A DNA stretch of 38,686 nucleotides from an uncultured Prevotellaceae bacterium (GTDB lineage Bacteria; Bacteroidota; Bacteroidia; Bacteroidales; Bacteroidaceae). A program made the translations under genes and the position numbers. The notes under the pieces are model-generated. The model made no database searches, was not told the DNA's origin, and was given only the letters and a program-made list of their open reading frames with translations. The stretch covers positions 1 to 38,686 of the forward strand of contig CAMVAT010000029.1 in the NCBI GenBank assembly GCA_947165505.1. Reading direction: 5' to 3'. This document shows, one piece after another, positions 7,475 through 15,596 of the stretch; position 1 is the stretch's first letter, and each line of letters begins with the position of its first letter.

Positions 7475-8667
7475 CTTAATATTTCTTCGGCAGTGATGAT
7501 GGTTTTCGTATAGGGGTTGTACGTGCCCAGAGAGACTCCCTCGATAGGCTGCCGTCCGAATATCTCGAGAACAGCGGCATAAGAATACGCATCCATATCA
7601 TACACGATACACAGGGGCCGCTGTTCGGGCAGTTGCTCTAATATCTCAAGATGTCCGTTAGGATTCGCCCTTTGAGTACCCACATGGAACTGCGCTGATA
7701 GTCCTTTTTTCCTTGCCAGTTTTCTGCAATAAGTGATAGCCGCCACCGACCCGATAAAGACATAAATAGGGTTAGCGTTTCTTTTTCGGTGAATAAAGCC
7801 GAGCGACTTTTTCATTTTTCCCACCTGCATTTTGATGAATGCCATCGCCGCGCTGAACAGCACCGCCAATTTGATGGGTATGGCAATGAGGAAAGACGTA
7901 TTCGCATAATGCTTTCTGAAGAAGATAAGCATAGCCTCGTAGAATACGTGTACATACCTGAAAGACGATTTATTCGTGCTTTCCCCCTTATAGTGCATGA
8001 TAGCCTCTGGCAGGTACCAATTTTTAAAACCAGCCCTGATGAGTCTGTATGAGAGGTCGATATCTTCGCCATACATGAAGAAGTCTTCATCGAGCAGCCC
8101 CACTTGTTCCAAAGCCGAACGCCGGAGCATGCAGAAGGCGCCACTGACGATTTCGATCTCCGCCGGTTGGTCCCAAGGCAGATAGCCCATATAATATTTG
8201 CCATACCTGCGGCTTTTAGGGTATCGCTTACAGAGGCCTATCATCTTATAAAAAGCCGTCATGGGCGTAGGATTTCCCCTTCTCGACTCCAGCGCCTTTT
8301 TTCCGTCGGCATTGAGCATCATCACGCCAGCCGCCCCCGCATCGGGATGCTGTTCCATGAACTGCACCGCATGATGCAGCGTCTCTTCAGCCACGAACGT
8401 GTCGGGATTGAGAAGGAGCACATATTCCCCCTCGCTCTGCCTGATGGCAATGTTATTGGCCCGTGCAAACCCCAGGTTATGGTTGCTCTCTATATAATTG
8501 ACATCAGTATATCTGGTTTGCAGATATTCTACGCTACCGTCTCTGGAATGGTTGTCAACGACATACACCTCGGCATCAAGTCCCTTGACAGCCTTATATA
8601 CGCTATCGAGGCACTGATAGATATAGTGCTTGACGTTGTAATTGACGATAATAACCGTAAGTTTCAT
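7471..8667 (-). CDS. Glycosyltransferase family 2
   Basis: 398 residues. The N-terminal GT-A domain opens with MKLTVIIVNYNVKHYIYQCL, then VYVVDNHSRDGSVEYL, NHNLGFARANNIAI and the nucleotide-sugar/metal motif LLLNPDTF. SGAFCMLRRSALEQVGLLDE followed by FFMYGEDIDLSYRL is typical of the rhamnosyltransferase-like (WbbL) branch. A hydrophobic stretch near residues 255-280 suggests membrane association. After about residue 300 there is a separate C-terminal part not recognised. Donor and acceptor are unknown; cell-surface polysaccharide is likely by family. It follows the membrane protein gene by 14 bases. Confidence 0.88.
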   Translation of the reverse strand: MKLTVIIVNYNVKHYIYQCLDSVYKAVKGLDAEVYVVDNHSRDGSVEYLQTRYTDVNYIESNHNLGFARANNIAIRQSEGEYVLLLNPDTFVAEETLHHAVQFMEQHPDAGAAGVMMLNADGKKALESRRGNPTPMTAFYKMIGLCKRYPKSRRYGKYYMGYLPWDQPAEIEIVSGAFCMLRRSALEQVGLLDEDFFMYGEDIDLSYRLIRAGFKNWYLPEAIMHYKGESTNKSSFRYVHVFYEAMLIFFRKHYANTSFLIAIPIKLAVLFSAAMAFIKMQVGKMKKSLGFIHRKRNANPIYVFIGSVAAITYCRKLARKKGLSAQFHVGTQRANPNGHLEILEQLPEQRPLCIVYDMDAYSYAAVLEIFGRQPIEGVSLGTYNPYTKTIITAEEILR

Positions 8668-8681
8668 GATGCCTCAGATCG

Positions 8682-9191
8682 TTACACGTTGCCGGATTGT
8701 GCTGTTTCTCCCTCCTGACTATGACTGTCCTCCTCAGCAGCCTCTGTCTCAGTCCCTGCCACAGGCATCGTCTTGGGTTCCGTCTCGGCATAGCATTTCT
8801 CCAACGTGGGGAAGACAAACATCATGCTCAGGAAGAGGATGAGTGCGAGATAAGAATAGCCGGGATTGACAAACAGATAATAACAGAGGATATTCGCGAT
8901 CATCGGCACGCCCAGCATCATGATTCTGATGCTCCCCCACTTTTTCAGTGCCACCTCTTTCTTTTGAAACAAGATATTTTCTATCTTTTTCATCTTAAAG
9001 AGTCTGAGAGCAAAGGGTATCATGACGATGGTGAGCAGCACCATGCCACACTCCACGAAGAAATCCGTTTTTGTTTGTCCGGCCAGAGCGCCCGGCCAGA
9101 CGACATTGACTTCAAAGACCAGGATGACAAGTGCAGCGACAACCAAGAATGCCGCGAACTCGACCAAGAGTATCTTCTTTACCTTTTTCAT
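8682..9191 (-). CDS. Conserved-looking membrane protein, unknown
   Basis: 169 residues from ATG at 9191 (MKKVKKILLVEFAAFLVVAA); an upstream GTG at 9221 would add ten residues but is less likely. Predicted segments: LLVEFAAFLVVAALVILVF, ECGMVLLTIVMIPFALRLF, IRIMMLGVPMIANILCYYLF and YLALILFLSMMFVFPTL, so about four helices. It ends in a hydrophilic acidic tail (TETEAAEEDSHSQEGETAQ). No named family recognised. It sits between recR and a glycosyltransferase, with gaps of 32 and 14 bases. Confidence 0.7.
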   Translation of the reverse strand: MKKVKKILLVEFAAFLVVAALVILVFEVNVVWPGALAGQTKTDFFVECGMVLLTIVMIPFALRLFKMKKIENILFQKKEVALKKWGSIRIMMLGVPMIANILCYYLFVNPGYSYLALILFLSMMFVFPTLEKCYAETEPKTMPVAGTETEAAEEDSHSQEGETAQSGNV

Positions 9192-9223
9192 TACACGATA
9201 AGACAGAAAAATAGAGTGCACGA

Positions 9224-9841
9224 TTATGACGAAGTGGCGAACGGAGTACGGTTCATGATAGACCTGCCGAGCGTCACCTCGTCGGTGTATTCCAACTCAT
9301 CGCCTACAGAGATGCCCCTGGCAATGACGCTGATTCTCACGTCGTAAGGCTGTAGTTTTCTGGCGATATAGAAATTGGTTGTATCCCCCTCCATGGTGCT
9401 GGCCAGTGCGAGGATGACCTCACTGACCCCACCCTCTTTTACGCGCTCCACGAGCGCGTCGATCCAGAGGTCTGCCGGTCCGATGCCGTCCATGGGCGAT
9501 ATGACCCCACCGAGCACATGATACAAACCATGAAACTGCTGTGTATTCTCCACCGCCATCACGTCTTGCACATTCTCTACGACACAGATGACAGAGGCGT
9601 CGCGCCTGTGGTCAGCGCAGATAGGGCACACATCGTCGTCGCAAATATTATGACAGACGCGGCAGAACTTCACCTCCGCCCTCATTTTAGCGACGGCGTT
9701 GGCAAACTGTTCCACCTCGTCTTTATCTTGTCTGAGCAAGTGTAAGACGAGCCTCAGTGCCGTCTTTCTTCCGATGCCAGGCAGTTTTGCGAATTCTCCT
9801 ACGGCTTTCTCAAGCAATTGGGAGGGGAAATGCTGTTGCAT
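9224..9841 (-). CDS. recR: Recombination protein RecR
   Basis: 205 residues, normal length for RecR. Domains in order: helix-hairpin-helix near residues 8-30 ([18 protein letters not shown]: [15 protein letters not shown]), zinc finger with C60, C63, C72 and C75 ([17 protein letters not shown]), then the TOPRIM domain starting [15 protein letters not shown] with [13 protein letters not shown]. RecR acts with RecO and RecF to load RecA on SSB-coated DNA at gaps. The gene lies in a tight minus-strand run, 23 bases after the small beta-barrel gene and 32 before the membrane protein gene. Confidence 0.96.
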   Translation of the reverse strand: MQQHFPSQLLEKAVGEFAKLPGIGRKTALRLVLHLLRQDKDEVEQFANAVAKMRAEVKFCRVCHNICDDDVCPICADHRRDASVICVVENVQDVMAVENTQQFHGLYHVLGGVISPMDGIGPADLWIDALVERVKEGGVSEVILALASTMEGDTTNFYIARKLQPYDVRISVIARGISVGDELEYTDEVTLGRSIMNRTPFATSS

Positions 9842-9864
9842 TGTTTCGTTTCGAGCGTCACGAA

Positions 9865-10344
9865 TTAGAAATAGTATCCGAATCCCACTTTCAGTCCGAA
9901 TGCGGAATAGTCGCTGTGTTTTTTAAACGACTGCTGGTAATAGATAGCGGGTTCGACCGTGAGATACCTGTTGAGGAAGAAGGCATATCCCACTTCCACG
10001 CCTGGCATCACATCGTTGTAATTATCATTGGCGTGTATATACTGCACATTAGCGCCGAGATAGATACCGTTTTGGAGGATGTAATAGCGTCCGCCCACAC
10101 CCAGCGTGAAAGAGTCGGGTTGCTTTCCGTTGTTCTGGTACCCGAGGTTACCATTGAGTTGGATATTGTCAAGGATGAAATATCCAGCTTTCGCCTCCAA
10201 TCCGATTTTGAAGTCATCGAGTCCGCTGTAACTGAGGTTCAGACCGGTAGCAGAAAGTCCCACATACTTTTTTCCTTGTTCGAACTGTGCGCTGGCAGTG
10301 ATAGAAACGGCCAGAACGGCGAGCAATAAAGCAAATTTTTTCAT
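9865..10344 (-). CDS. Small outer-membrane beta-barrel protein
   Basis: 159 residues: signal peptide [20 protein letters not shown], then about eight amphipathic strands (for example [75 protein letters not shown]) and a terminal strand ending KVGFGYYF. This is the OmpA/OprF-like small barrel common in Bacteroidetes. No periplasmic domain is attached, so a structural or adhesive role is as likely as transport. It lies 24 bases after cstA. Confidence 0.82.
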   Translation of the reverse strand: MKKFALLLAVLAVSITASAQFEQGKKYVGLSATGLNLSYSGLDDFKIGLEAKAGYFILDNIQLNGNLGYQNNGKQPDSFTLGVGGRYYILQNGIYLGANVQYIHANDNYNDVMPGVEVGYAFFLNRYLTVEPAIYYQQSFKKHSDYSAFGLKVGFGYYF

Positions 10345-10368
10345 ATTTCAAATATTAAAGTTTTATAT

Positions 10369-11829
10369 TCATTTCATTTGTTTTCTATACCATGCGAAGA
10401 ACCAGACCAAGGCGATGACCAGGACGACCGCTCCGAGCGCGTAGCCCAAGTTGTAGCTCCATCCGAAAGCCTGCGGGCTGACGAAGAGGAATGTGGAGCA
10501 AACCGTAGTCATAAAGAGTGCGGGTATGAGCGTAATGACAAACGGTTTACGCTGTTGCACCATATAGACGGTGACCGCCCATAGCATGAACACGGAAAGC
10601 GTCTGGTTGGACCACCCGAACCAGTTCCAGAGGATGTTGAATCCCTCTTTGTCATTCATTTGCCATACGAGCAGCGCCACCGCTACGGCAAACATCGGGA
10701 TGCAGACATAGAGGCGCTTGCGTATGGACCGTTGCTCGACCTTGATAAAATCGGCAATGATGAGACGTGCGGAACGGAAAGCCGTATCGCCACTGGTGAT
10801 GGGCGCCGCCACCACGCCGAGCAGTGCGAGTATAGCGCCAGCCACCCCCAGCCAGTCGTTGCAGATGAGGTTGACCACCGAGGGCGCATCGTTGATGGCC
10901 TTTGCCCCGCCGGCTATCTGCTCGAATCCCGGTTGGGGCGCATCATAGAAGAAATACATGGCCACCGTGGCCCAGATGAGCGCCACGATGCCTTCGGTAA
11001 TCATCGCGCCATAGAAGATGGGGCGCCCCATTTTCTCTTTTTTCATGCACCGTGCCATGAGTGGGCTTTGTGTGGCATGGAATCCGCTGATGGCTCCGCA
11101 AGCGATGGTGATGAAGAGATAGGGGAATATGTTTTGCGCCGTCAGCGGTTCGGTGCTCAGTCCCTCCCACAGTTCGGGTATGTCGGGCTGCTTGATGAGC
11201 AACATGACGAGCAATGCCCCTGCCATGAAGAGCAGAGAGAAGGCGAACAGCGGGTATATCTTGCCGATGATCTTGTCGATAGGCAACATGGTGGCAATGA
11301 TATAATAGATAAAGATGATGATGATCCAGAAGACATACTTTCCGAGACTTTCGGTGAAGACGGCGGGCTCCCACATGTCGCCGAGGATTTTGGCAGGACT
11401 GAAGACGAACACCACGCCCACCATCATGAGCAGGAACACCGAGAACACGAGCATCACCTGCTTGGTGGTTTTACCGAGATAGCGCCCGATGATTTCCGGT
11501 TGGTTGGCTCCTCCGTGTCTGACGCTGAGCATCCCGCTCAGGTAGTCGTGCACGGCGCCGGCGAAGATACATCCCAAAACGATCCAGAGGTAGGCCGACG
11601 GCCCGAACTTAGCGCCCATGATAGCTCCGAAGATGGGTCCCGTGCCGGCGATGTTAAGGAATTGGATCATAAAGATTTTCCACGGAGGCAGCACGATAAA
11701 ATCGACCCCATCAGCCTTAGCGACGGCCGGTGTGGGTCTGTCGTCAGGTCCGAAAACACGCTCTACGAATTTCCCGTAGATGAAATAGCCCAAAACGAGA
11801 GCCACCAAACTAATAATGAAAGTAATCAT
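10369..11829 (-). CDS. cstA: Carbon starvation protein CstA (short form)
   Basis: 486 residues, the short Bacteroidetes-type CstA (the E. coli protein is about 700). Diagnostic stretches: FLNIAGTGPIFGAIMGAKFG, VHDYLSGMLSVRHGG, FHATQSPLMARCMKKE and APITSGDTAFRSARLIIADF. The family imports peptides and, in some bacteria, pyruvate across the inner membrane. It heads a minus-strand series of six genes with gaps of 32 bases or less (cstA, beta-barrel, recR, membrane protein, GT2, GNAT). A -7 box lies 34 bases upstream at 11863-11870. Confidence 0.94.
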   Translation of the reverse strand: MITFIISLVALVLGYFIYGKFVERVFGPDDRPTPAVAKADGVDFIVLPPWKIFMIQFLNIAGTGPIFGAIMGAKFGPSAYLWIVLGCIFAGAVHDYLSGMLSVRHGGANQPEIIGRYLGKTTKQVMLVFSVFLLMMVGVVFVFSPAKILGDMWEPAVFTESLGKYVFWIIIIFIYYIIATMLPIDKIIGKIYPLFAFSLLFMAGALLVMLLIKQPDIPELWEGLSTEPLTAQNIFPYLFITIACGAISGFHATQSPLMARCMKKEKMGRPIFYGAMITEGIVALIWATVAMYFFYDAPQPGFEQIAGGAKAINDAPSVVNLICNDWLGVAGAILALLGVVAAPITSGDTAFRSARLIIADFIKVEQRSIRKRLYVCIPMFAVAVALLVWQMNDKEGFNILWNWFGWSNQTLSVFMLWAVTVYMVQQRKPFVITLIPALFMTTVCSTFLFVSPQAFGWSYNLGYALGAVVLVIALVWFFAWYRKQMK

Positions 11830-11862
11830 GCTTGAATTGACAAATAATCACGATTTCAAATG

Positions 11863-11870
11863 CAAAAGTA
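11863..11870 (-). promoter_or_regulatory. -7 promoter box of cstA
   Basis: TACTTTTG on the minus strand; transcription would start near 11857, about 27 bases before the cstA ATG. No clear -33 TTTG. It is back to back with the promoter of the divergent glycosidase gene. Confidence 0.5.
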
Positions 11871-11879
11871 CACAATAAA

Positions 11880-11910
11880 TTTGAAATACTGAAAAAAATG
11901 AGTAACTTTG
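11880..11910 (+). promoter_or_regulatory. Promoter of the GHL10 glycosidase gene
   Basis: TTTG (11880-11883), 19-base spacer, TAACTTTG (11903-11910): full consensus. Leader to ATG 11960 is about 45 bases. Confidence 0.7.
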
Positions 11911-11959
11911 CAACAATTTTTTAAGAAACGGCTTAAAAAGCGCTTTAAAATCATTTGAA

Positions 11960-13615
11960 ATGAATTTTTCCAACCTCCGGCACCTGCTTGCATTGATGTT
12001 TTTGGTGCTGTCGCTTTCGACGAGTGCCCAGACGCCCAAGCGTGAAGTACGTGCGGTATGGCTGACCACCATTGGCGGTATCGACTGGCCCCGCACGCGT
12101 GGTGAATCACAGCAGAAGCACGAATTGTGCCAGATATTAGACCGTTTGCAGGCAGCGAATGTCAACACCGTGTTGTTACAGACCCGTGTCCGCGCCTCAA
12201 CGATATACCCCTCCGACTACGAGCCTTGGGACATCTGCATGACGGGGCGTGCCGGCGGCAATCCCGGTTACGACCCCCTTCGTTACGCCATTGACGAATG
12301 CCATCGCCGGGGCATGGAGTTGCACGCCTGGGTTGTGACCATCCCTGTGGGCAAATGGAACGCCCCTGCATGCAAGCAGTTGCGCAACCGCTACCCCTCG
12401 CTTATCAGGAAGATAGGCGATGAGGGGTTTATGAACCCTGAGAAGGAGGAGACTGGCAACTATATCGCTAAGATATGCAAAGAGATCACCGACCGTTATG
12501 ACATCGACGGCATTCACTTAGACTATATCCGCTATCCTGAGAAATGGCCGTTGCGTGTGAGCCGCGAACAGGGTCGCCAATACATCACAAGCATCGTGCG
12601 TAAGATACACCGTGCAGTGAAGGGCGTGAAGCCCTGGGTGAAATTGAGTTGCTCGCCCATTGGCAAATACAGCGACCTGTCGCGCTACAGCAGCAAGGGC
12701 TGGAATGCGTATCACACCGTGTGCCAGGATGCCCAGCGTTGGCTGCGCGAGGGACTGATGGACGAACTGTTTCCGATGATGTACTTCCGCGACAATCATT
12801 TCTACCCCTTCGCCATCGACTGGAAGGAGAAAGACTACGGCCGCATCGTAGCCCCGGGCTTGGGCATCTGGTTTTTAGACCGTCGCGAGGGCAACTGGCC
12901 ATTGAGCGACATCACGCGTGAGCTGCAGGTATTACGTCAGTTGCAGTTGGGCCACACGTATTTCCGCAGTAAGTTTTTCACAGACAACACAAAAGGCATC
13001 TACAACTATGTCCGCGACACGTTCGACCCCTACCCTGCCCTCGTGCCCGCAATGACATGGGAGCACAACACGCCCCCGACAGCCCCCCAGCGCTTCGGGC
13101 AGAAGTTGCACGATGGTGTCTTGGAACTGCGTTGGGATGGCGCTCGCGACAACAGCGGAGCCCCCTATTTATTATATAATGTGTATGCGAGTCGCACCAG
13201 TCCGGTAGATGTGAACGACGCCTGTAACCTGATAGCCGCCCGTCTGGTGGTGAACCAGTTGTTTTTGAAGTCAGACGAAGACGAGCGCCCGCTCTATTAC
13301 GCCATCACCGCCATGGACCGTTATGGCAACGAGAGTGCTCCCTTGCAGAGCAACGCCATTGTGGGCGGTTCGCGCCATGTCGCCTTATTGAAGAACGACG
13401 GCCGCCGTCTGACCTTGCCCGCCAAGGACCCCGGCCTTGACGCGAGTGTCTTGATCATTGAGAGCATGGTAGGCAAAGAGGTGGCCCGCAAGCCATATAT
13501 GGGCGACTATGTAGATATCAGCCGTCTTCCCGAGGGGATGTACGTGGTGCGCGCCCAGACGCGCAAGAAAATCACGCACCGGCTGGGGGAGTTTATCATC
13601 AAGAGGGAAAAGTAA
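11960..13615 (+). CDS. Secreted GHL10-type glycoside hydrolase (DUF187) with putative T9SS sorting domain
   Basis: 551 residues. A signal peptide (ALMFLVLSLSTSAQ) is followed by a TIM-barrel of the GHL10/DUF187 family: REVRAVWLTTIGGIDWPR, VNTVLLQTRVRAST, GMELHAWVVTIPVG and DIDGIHLDYIRYPEKWP, with acidic residues at expected catalytic places. Around residues 370-465 is a fibronectin type III-like domain (GVLELRWDGARDNSG, YYAITAMDRYGNES). The last ~80 residues end VDISRLPEGMYVVRAQT...GEFIIK, resembling a type A C-terminal sorting domain of the type IX secretion system. Family members are thought to cut polysaccharide or peptidoglycan-like substrates; the substrate is unknown. The stop codon falls in the first unit of an octamer array. 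A paralogue lies at 18499-20019. Confidence 0.85.
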   Translation: MNFSNLRHLLALMFLVLSLSTSAQTPKREVRAVWLTTIGGIDWPRTRGESQQKHELCQILDRLQAANVNTVLLQTRVRASTIYPSDYEPWDICMTGRAGGNPGYDPLRYAIDECHRRGMELHAWVVTIPVGKWNAPACKQLRNRYPSLIRKIGDEGFMNPEKEETGNYIAKICKEITDRYDIDGIHLDYIRYPEKWPLRVSREQGRQYITSIVRKIHRAVKGVKPWVKLSCSPIGKYSDLSRYSSKGWNAYHTVCQDAQRWLREGLMDELFPMMYFRDNHFYPFAIDWKEKDYGRIVAPGLGIWFLDRREGNWPLSDITRELQVLRQLQLGHTYFRSKFFTDNTKGIYNYVRDTFDPYPALVPAMTWEHNTPPTAPQRFGQKLHDGVLELRWDGARDNSGAPYLLYNVYASRTSPVDVNDACNLIAARLVVNQLFLKSDEDERPLYYAITAMDRYGNESAPLQSNAIVGGSRHVALLKNDGRRLTLPAKDPGLDASVLIIESMVGKEVARKPYMGDYVDISRLPEGMYVVRAQTRKKITHRLGEFIIKREK

Positions 13616-13687
13616 AAAAGTAAAAAAGTAAAAAAGTAAAAAAGTAAAGAACGGGATGACGAAATGACGAAATGACGACACGACGAC
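13612..13687 (+). repeat. Two adjoining octamer arrays after the GHL10 gene
   Basis: Five units of GTAAAAAA (13612-13651, the last GTAAAGAA) are followed after four bases by four units of ATGACGAA type (13656-13687, the last ACGACGAC). The TAA stop of the upstream gene (13613-13615) is inside the first unit. Same style as the 7-base arrays elsewhere in the window but with period 8. Confidence 0.85.
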
Positions 13688-13700
13688 ATAAACGAAAAGG

Positions 13701-13739
13701 AAAAGAAGCAAAAAGCGGTATGGGCTTTTTGCTTCTTTT
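13701..13739. terminator. Bidirectional terminator between convergent genes
   Basis: A perfect 16-bp stem, AAAAGAAGCAAAAAGC (13701-13716) with GCTTTTTGCTTCTTTT (13724-13739), around a 7-base loop. Runs of T on both strands allow it to end both the glycosidase (+) and the DUF3127 gene (-). Confidence 0.85.
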
Positions 13740-13777
13740 CTTTTCATGACAGGGCCGTCTTCATTTCGCGCCAACAG

Positions 13778-14278
13778 TTAGAAAGGCAGGTCGTCGGCAG
13801 AATCGGCGGCGGCAGGCGCATCGGCCGGCGTCGGAGCCGGAGCGGCGGGTTGCGGAGCCTGGGGAGCGGGTGCTGCGGGCTGCGGGGCCGCGGGAGCGCT
13901 CGGTGGGAACGGAGCCTGCGCATTATTAGGGAATGGAGCCTGCGGTGCGAACGGCGGCTGCCCTGCCGGCTGCGCCACATAAGGCTGCGTCTGTGCGGGT
14001 TGCTGCGTCGGGTCGAATGGTCTCACATCATAGGCTCTGATGCTGTTAAACCATCTGCCATTATACTCATGAGCATCGATGTCGAACGAGACCATCACCT
14101 CTTGCCCCAGTTGGATATTGAACCGTTGCAGTCTGTCAGCTCCCATCACCGAGAACACCATCTTTCTGGGATATGTATCATGAGTCTCGATTACGAAGTC
14201 CTGAGCTACCCACTCACCCCTTGCCGATACGCCACTTCTTGGCGGTACGACAGCAATTACTTTACCTTGTAAATCCAT
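13778..14278 (-). CDS. DUF3127 protein, SSB-like OB fold with SSB-type tail
   Basis: 166 residues. Residues 1-90 (MDLQGKVIAVVPP, WVAQDFVIETHDTYPRKMVF, VSFDIDAHEYNGRWFNSIRA) match the DUF3127 family of Bacteroidetes, predicted to form an OB fold like single-stranded DNA-binding protein. A low-complexity Pro/Ala/Gln linker follows (about 92-155), and the protein ends DSADDLPF, very like the acidic tip by which bacterial SSB recruits partner proteins. It is often annotated as SSB, but the domain differs from classical SSB. The head-to-head neighbour is dnaN. Binding to ssDNA is inference from fold and tail. Confidence 0.82.
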   Translation of the reverse strand: MDLQGKVIAVVPPRSGVSARGEWVAQDFVIETHDTYPRKMVFSVMGADRLQRFNIQLGQEVMVSFDIDAHEYNGRWFNSIRAYDVRPFDPTQQPAQTQPYVAQPAGQPPFAPQAPFPNNAQAPFPPSAPAAPQPAAPAPQAPQPAAPAPTPADAPAAADSADDLPF

Positions 14279-14351
14279 TGTCTTTAATTAGTATTGATGT
14301 TATGTTTGTCGTTTTCACGGATTGAACATCCCGAAATCGAATGCGAAATTA

Positions 14352-14359
14352 CAAAAATA
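14352..14359 (-). promoter_or_regulatory. -7 promoter box of the DUF3127 gene
   Basis: TATTTTTG on the minus strand fits TAnnTTTG; no clear -33 element. Leader about 65 bases. Confidence 0.4.
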
Positions 14360-14389
14360 GTTTCAAAATGCGAAATTTTTCCTTATTTT

Positions 14390-14421
14390 TTTGTTTTAGA
14401 CAGAGGATTTTCGTAATTTTG
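14390..14421 (+). promoter_or_regulatory. dnaN promoter
   Basis: TTTG (14390-14393), 20-base spacer, TAATTTTG (14414-14421). Full consensus; leader about 33 bases to ATG 14461. Probably drives dnaN through the gene at 18145. Confidence 0.7.
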
Positions 14422-14460
14422 TATCGTTATAGTAGAATATTAACTTAAAACGAGATACCC

Positions 14461-15585
14461 ATGAGATTTACCTTATCAAGTTCGGCACTGAGCAGCAGCC
14501 TGTCATCACTAGCACGTGTGATTAACAGCAAGAACACCCTTGCGATATTGGATAGCATTCTGTTTCAGGTACACGACGGTCAGTTGGTGCTGACCTCTTC
14601 CGACAGCGACAACACGATGAAGACCACGCTGCCCTTAGACGAGTGCGAGGGTGAAGCCGACATCTGCATCCCCAGCCGTACGATTCTCGACTCGGTGAAA
14701 GAGCTGCCTGAGCAGCCGTTGACCTTTGAGATCAACACCTCCGACTATTCCATCCGTGTCCTTTACCAGAACGGCGTATATAACTTCACCGGCATCGACG
14801 CGCAAGACTATCCCCTGACCCTGCCACTGTCAGAGAACTGCACCATTGTGACGATGGACAGTTCGGTGCTGTTGAACAATATCAACCGCTCGCTGTTTGC
14901 CACCGCTCAGGAAGAGTTGCACTTAGTGATGAACGGCATCTATTTCGACATGACCCAGGAGTGCATATCCATCGTGGCTACCGACGGTAAGAAATTGGTG
15001 CGCAACAAGAACTTCACGGTCAAGGTAGATCAGCCCGTATCTTTCATCCTTCCGAAGAAGCCCGCCACGCTGTTGAAGAACGTGCTCACGAAAGACGGCG
15101 GCGACGTCGTGGTGAAGTTTGATAACCGCAGTGCCGTGATCAGCTATTCCGGCGGCATGCTGACCTGCCGTCTGCTTGACGGCCGTTATCCGAAATATAA
15201 TTCCGTCATTCCGCAGAACAACCCCAACCAATTGACCATCGACCGCCGTGCGCTTCTGAGTGCGCTCCGCCGAGTGTTGCCCTTTGCGAGCGAAAGTAGC
15301 CAGTTGGTACGTCTGCGCACCGAGCTGGGCAAGTTGGAAGTGTCGTCGGAAGACATCGACTTCGCCACGAGCGCCAAGGAGAGCATCACCTGCGAGTATG
15401 TGGGCGTGCCGATGAGCATCGGTTTCAAGGGCAGCAACCTGACCGAGATACTCAGCAACCTGGATAGTGACGAGGTCGTGATAGAGCTGGCCGATCCGGG
15501 TCGCGCCGGTGTGGTGATGCCCGCCGAGCAGCCCGAGAACGAAGAGGTGCTGATGCTGATTATGCCTGTATTACTGAATGATTAG
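14461..15585 (+). CDS. dnaN: DNA polymerase III beta subunit (sliding clamp)
   Basis: 374 residues, full length for the clamp, with three clamp domains. Typical pieces: LARVINSKNTLAILDSILFQ in domain I, VATDGKKLVRNKNF and FILPKKPATLLKNVL in domain II, LDGRYPKYNSVIPQNNPNQL at the domain II/III junction, and the C-terminus VLMLIMPVLLND (family LLMPMRL position). The ring clamps DNA and tethers polymerase III and many repair proteins. Here it is not beside dnaA or recF but starts a four-gene unit with an exonuclease 11 bases downstream. Confidence 0.97.
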   Translation: MRFTLSSSALSSSLSSLARVINSKNTLAILDSILFQVHDGQLVLTSSDSDNTMKTTLPLDECEGEADICIPSRTILDSVKELPEQPLTFEINTSDYSIRVLYQNGVYNFTGIDAQDYPLTLPLSENCTIVTMDSSVLLNNINRSLFATAQEELHLVMNGIYFDMTQECISIVATDGKKLVRNKNFTVKVDQPVSFILPKKPATLLKNVLTKDGGDVVVKFDNRSAVISYSGGMLTCRLLDGRYPKYNSVIPQNNPNQLTIDRRALLSALRRVLPFASESSQLVRLRTELGKLEVSSEDIDFATSAKESITCEYVGVPMSIGFKGSNLTEILSNLDSDEVVIELADPGRAGVVMPAEQPENEEVLMLIMPVLLND

Positions 15586-15596
15586 TTCTGACAACG

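Noticed and set aside
10660..11835. Long open frame (about 390 codons) on the plus strand opposite cstA
   Set aside because: It is rich in Asp, Glu, His and Arg with no domain, and lies wholly inside a well-supported cstA; it is a codon-usage shadow.
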